From Bdellovibrionaceae bacterium UBA2316 (GTDB lineage: Bacteria; Bdellovibrionota; Bdellovibrionia; Bdellovibrionales; Bdellovibrionaceae): DNA of 64,000 bases. A model generated the notes under the pieces. That model saw only the letters and a list, made by a program, of their open reading frames with translations. It was not told where the DNA came from and did no database searches. Below, piece after piece: positions 62,042 through 64,000 of this stretch. The position numbers and the translations under genes were made by a program. Within the stretch, counting starts at the first letter, position 1. Each line of letters opens with the position of its first letter. The DNA is taken from NCBI GenBank assembly GCA_002345205.1, contig DDVI01000124.1:40859-104858 (forward strand), read 5' to 3'.

Positions 62042-63929
62042 TCATTAACATACCTTCAAAATCAATAGTGATATTGACGTTCTTAAGTTCATTGCCTGAA
62101 AATCTATTTTGCTGCAATAAACTTGGTAAATGAACTGACTGACCAGAGAGATTTTTAATTTTAACAACACCAGATAATTTCATTCCTGGAACTAGAACGC
62201 TCGCACCTTCGATCGACAATTCATCTAGCTCTAAGATCTTCGCACCTTTAAAGGCACCTAATACATTGGCTGCTTCTTTATAGAAATCATCAGCTAAAGT
62301 TACTTTTGGAATTGCACCTGGACGTTGATCCACGATTTTAAATGCGTTTCCATCAACTACGAAACGATCCGAGTAAAACTGCATAAAGAAATCAAATGCC
62401 GATTTAATAGGAGCAAAATACTGTGTACGGTAATCCTTACCAATATTTAAGAAATGCACTAATGGTTCACCATTGAAAGTCTCACGATATAAGCGATCTA
62501 GTTTCAACACGACTGAACCCATCGCGCCTTCAAGCTGAACGAAGCTCTTTTCAACGCCGTCCGCTGATTTTTGTTTTTTAGTATTTGTGATTAGATCCGG
62601 CGCAATCAATGCCAAAAGTTTTTCTTTTCCACCCACCTTTTGGGCCAGTTGTGTCAGCTTTGGCTGAAGCGCATTGTAATTCACGATAACCATGTTTGTA
62701 TTAAACATTGCTTTGTTATCTTTTGGACGTAAACCAAGAGCACCGAATAGATCCGTTTGCTCTGGGTGGCCATTCTTAGCCGCCGTTTCCGCTTGTGCTT
62801 TTTCAACGATAGTTACGTACTCTTGTCCTTTAGAGTTAAAACCGATGGCGATCTGACCACCTTGTCTATCTAATGCTGTTTTTTCCGTTGTTACCATAAC
62901 TAGAGGCAATTGTTCTTTTGCCATCCAGCCAACGATATCAGAACTTGGCGTACTCATTAAGTCTTCACCGTTTCCGATCACGCCAATCAGGGACTCGCCC
63001 TTTTTTGTCTTAGGAAGCTTGTTATTTAACGTGGCATAAACTGCTTCAATTGCAAATAATCCGTGACCGGCTGGAGCTGATCTTTCTTTTGTTAAAGCAC
63101 CCGATTCGCCGATAGTTGGAATGTGAAATTGAACCGTAGGACCCGAACGAACCTCACCCTTTTGCGCTGCCAGATCCGAAAGCGTTTGGCCATGCAGTAA
63201 CGAGCTTGGCTTTGTCCACGTTGTTTCGATGCTAGCTTGTGTTTCATTACTGACCACATCGTGGAAAATAACTTGTTTGTATTTATCTGACTGAGCTAAT
63301 AATTGCAGGATCTGAAGTTCCGCAATATTTAAAAGGTACGTTTGACCGTCAATCGTAACTTCAGCATGTAGATCGGTTCCTTTTGAACCGATCTTAATTG
63401 AACCGGTTTTACCCAGTTTTTGATAAACGTCTTTTAAGAACTCAACACGCACGATACCAGAACCTGTTCCCGCCATTAACTTTTTCACCCAGAATTTTAC
63501 TTCCGGAGTAACGGCTTCGTATTCTGCTTTTTTAGTAGCGATCGCCGCGTAGTCAGTCACCGGAACTGATTTCATCAATGACTTGCTAGCAATGGCTGTT
63601 GGAACAACCATCGTTGTCTTTCCAAGTGCTTGAGCTAAATTTTCATGATCAGCGATTACAATAACGGAACTATTCTTTTTCGAACTTTTTGATTCGCCGT
63701 AGGCGCTCATTAATACTTGAAGGTATTTGAAGTTGATTTCATCGAGACCTAACGAGTCCTGAATTTTCTTTAATGTAGAATCGCTAACTGTGCCTGCTGG
63801 CTGAGTTAAAATTTTAGTAGTTACACTTAGATTGCCATTTCCGTAAACGTGAAGGCACTCTAATTTACCAGCTAAGGCTGTTTGGAACGAAAATACAGAT
63901 ATAATCGCAATACTAGATAATCGAACCAT
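62025..63929 (-). CDS. Exported UDP-glucose pyrophosphorylase-fold protein
   Basis: 634 aa with a signal peptide (cleavage probably after ALA-20). The mature part has the order of motifs of the UDPGP (eukaryotic-type UGPase) family: KKLMAGTGSGI (149-159; LNGGLGTSMG in the family), SNETQAS (227-233; SF-T), PAGHG (286-290; PPGHGD), GNGEDL (319-324; NxDNLG), EKTALDRQGG (349-358), MFNTNM (408-413), QLEGAMG (465-471) and FAPIKSAFDF (505-514; FLPVKxxxDL). Residues about 550-634 look like the C-terminal beta-helix. Several catalytic-loop residues differ. SD is AGAGGTAGGA. Family call by eye, function unknown. Confidence 0.7.
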   Translation of the reverse strand: MVRLSSIAIISVFSFQTALAGKLECLHVYGNGNLSVTTKILTQPAGTVSDSTLKKIQDSLGLDEINFKYLQVLMSAYGESKSSKKNSSVIVIADHENLAQALGKTTMVVPTAIASKSLMKSVPVTDYAAIATKKAEYEAVTPEVKFWVKKLMAGTGSGIVRVEFLKDVYQKLGKTGSIKIGSKGTDLHAEVTIDGQTYLLNIAELQILQLLAQSDKYKQVIFHDVVSNETQASIETTWTKPSSLLHGQTLSDLAAQKGEVRSGPTVQFHIPTIGESGALTKERSAPAGHGLFAIEAVYATLNNKLPKTKKGESLIGVIGNGEDLMSTPSSDIVGWMAKEQLPLVMVTTEKTALDRQGGQIAIGFNSKGQEYVTIVEKAQAETAAKNGHPEQTDLFGALGLRPKDNKAMFNTNMVIVNYNALQPKLTQLAQKVGGKEKLLALIAPDLITNTKKQKSADGVEKSFVQLEGAMGSVVLKLDRLYRETFNGEPLVHFLNIGKDYRTQYFAPIKSAFDFFMQFYSDRFVVDGNAFKIVDQRPGAIPKVTLADDFYKEAANVLGAFKGAKILELDELSIEGASVLVPGMKLSGVVKIKNLSGQSVHLPSLLQQNRFSGNELKNVNITIDFEGMLMITAAR

Positions 63930-63945
63930 TTCCTACCTCTCTATG

Positions 63946-64000
63946 GATATCGTTCCAAATGTTGTGGGATTAATTGATATCGTTCCAAATGTTGTGGGAT
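63946..64000. repeat. Two-copy direct tandem repeat at the window edge
   Basis: A 25-base unit (begins GATATCGTTCC) at 63946-63970 recurs exactly at 63976-64000, so the period is 30 with a five-base spacer TAATT. The second copy ends at the window edge, so more copies may follow. The repeat lies in the leader or promoter region of the exported UGPase-fold gene. Confidence 0.9.

Noticed and set aside
63946..64000. CRISPR array
   Set aside because: Two 25-base copies with a constant five-base spacer do not fit CRISPR repeat-spacer sizes, and no cas gene is present.
1..64000. tRNA, rRNA, insertion sequence or prophage genes
   Set aside because: No cloverleaf, rRNA signature, transposase, integrase or phage structural gene could be recognised on reading both strands by eye and the translated frames.

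Overview
The window looks like chromosomal DNA of a Gram-negative predatory-type bacterium of the Bdellovibrionota (Bdellovibrio / Pseudobdellovibrio / Bacteriovorax relatives). The case rests on a TIGR02147-family regulator (a family typical of this group) beside large paralogous lipoproteins, many exported proteins and lipoproteins of unknown function, secreted S1 and S8 proteases, an M23 peptidase, an RND/TolC exporter and a che operon. The DNA is AT-rich by eye (roughly 40% G+C, not computed), which fits the low-GC members better than B. bacteriovorus. I see no rRNA, tRNA, IS element, prophage or CRISPR array. Genes are tightly packed, no gap exceeds 300 bases, and several genes use TTG or GTG starts with good Shine-Dalgarno (SD) sequences.

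Layout. 0-9.6 kb: purD, then exported proteins of unknown role, an M23 peptidase with a PP2C phosphatase, a TonB-like protein and an exported GNAT-fold protein. 9.7-12.6 kb: a homodimeric pyruvate-dehydrogenase-type E1. 12.7-17.5 kb: a TIGR02147 regulator between two paralogous lipoprotein loci. Each locus carries the same three-element upstream motif with the same internal spacing, so this is probably a small regulon. 17.6-20.5 kb: a heptad-repeat lipoprotein, a chalcone-isomerase-like protein and mutY. 20.6-27.3 kb: a TolB-like lipoprotein, an exported protein and a complete RND adaptor / pump / TolC operon. 27.3-30.8 kb: two SPFH proteins, a lipoprotein metalloprotease and a membrane-anchored unknown.

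30.9-35.6 kb holds one overlapping operon for vitamin B5 and early CoA synthesis: a PanG-like reductase, panB, panC, coaBC, coaX and panD. 36-43 kb: a PBP4-type peptidase, an unknown membrane protein, a DEAD-box helicase with a long disordered tail, an alpha/beta hydrolase and pcnB. 43-47.7 kb: cheA-cheR-cheB with a divergent cheW. 47.7-54.3 kb: transketolase, subtilase, adenosine deaminase, proline iminopeptidase and a trypsin-like lipoprotein. 54.3-59.3 kb: menF-menD-menH diverging from aroF (DAHP synthase)-ubiE/menG, which links the first shikimate step to menaquinone synthesis. 59.3-62 kb: a three-gene envelope operon whose first SD lies inside a perfect 15-bp hairpin. 62-64 kb: an exported protein with the order of motifs of UDP-glucose pyrophosphorylase, preceded by a tandem repeat at the window edge.

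The most notable items are the duplicated operator architecture around the TIGR02147 gene, the exported UGPase-fold and exported GNAT-fold proteins (cytosolic enzyme folds carrying signal peptides), the SD-sequestering hairpin, a large palindrome after the E1 gene, and the PanG-type pantothenate operon.
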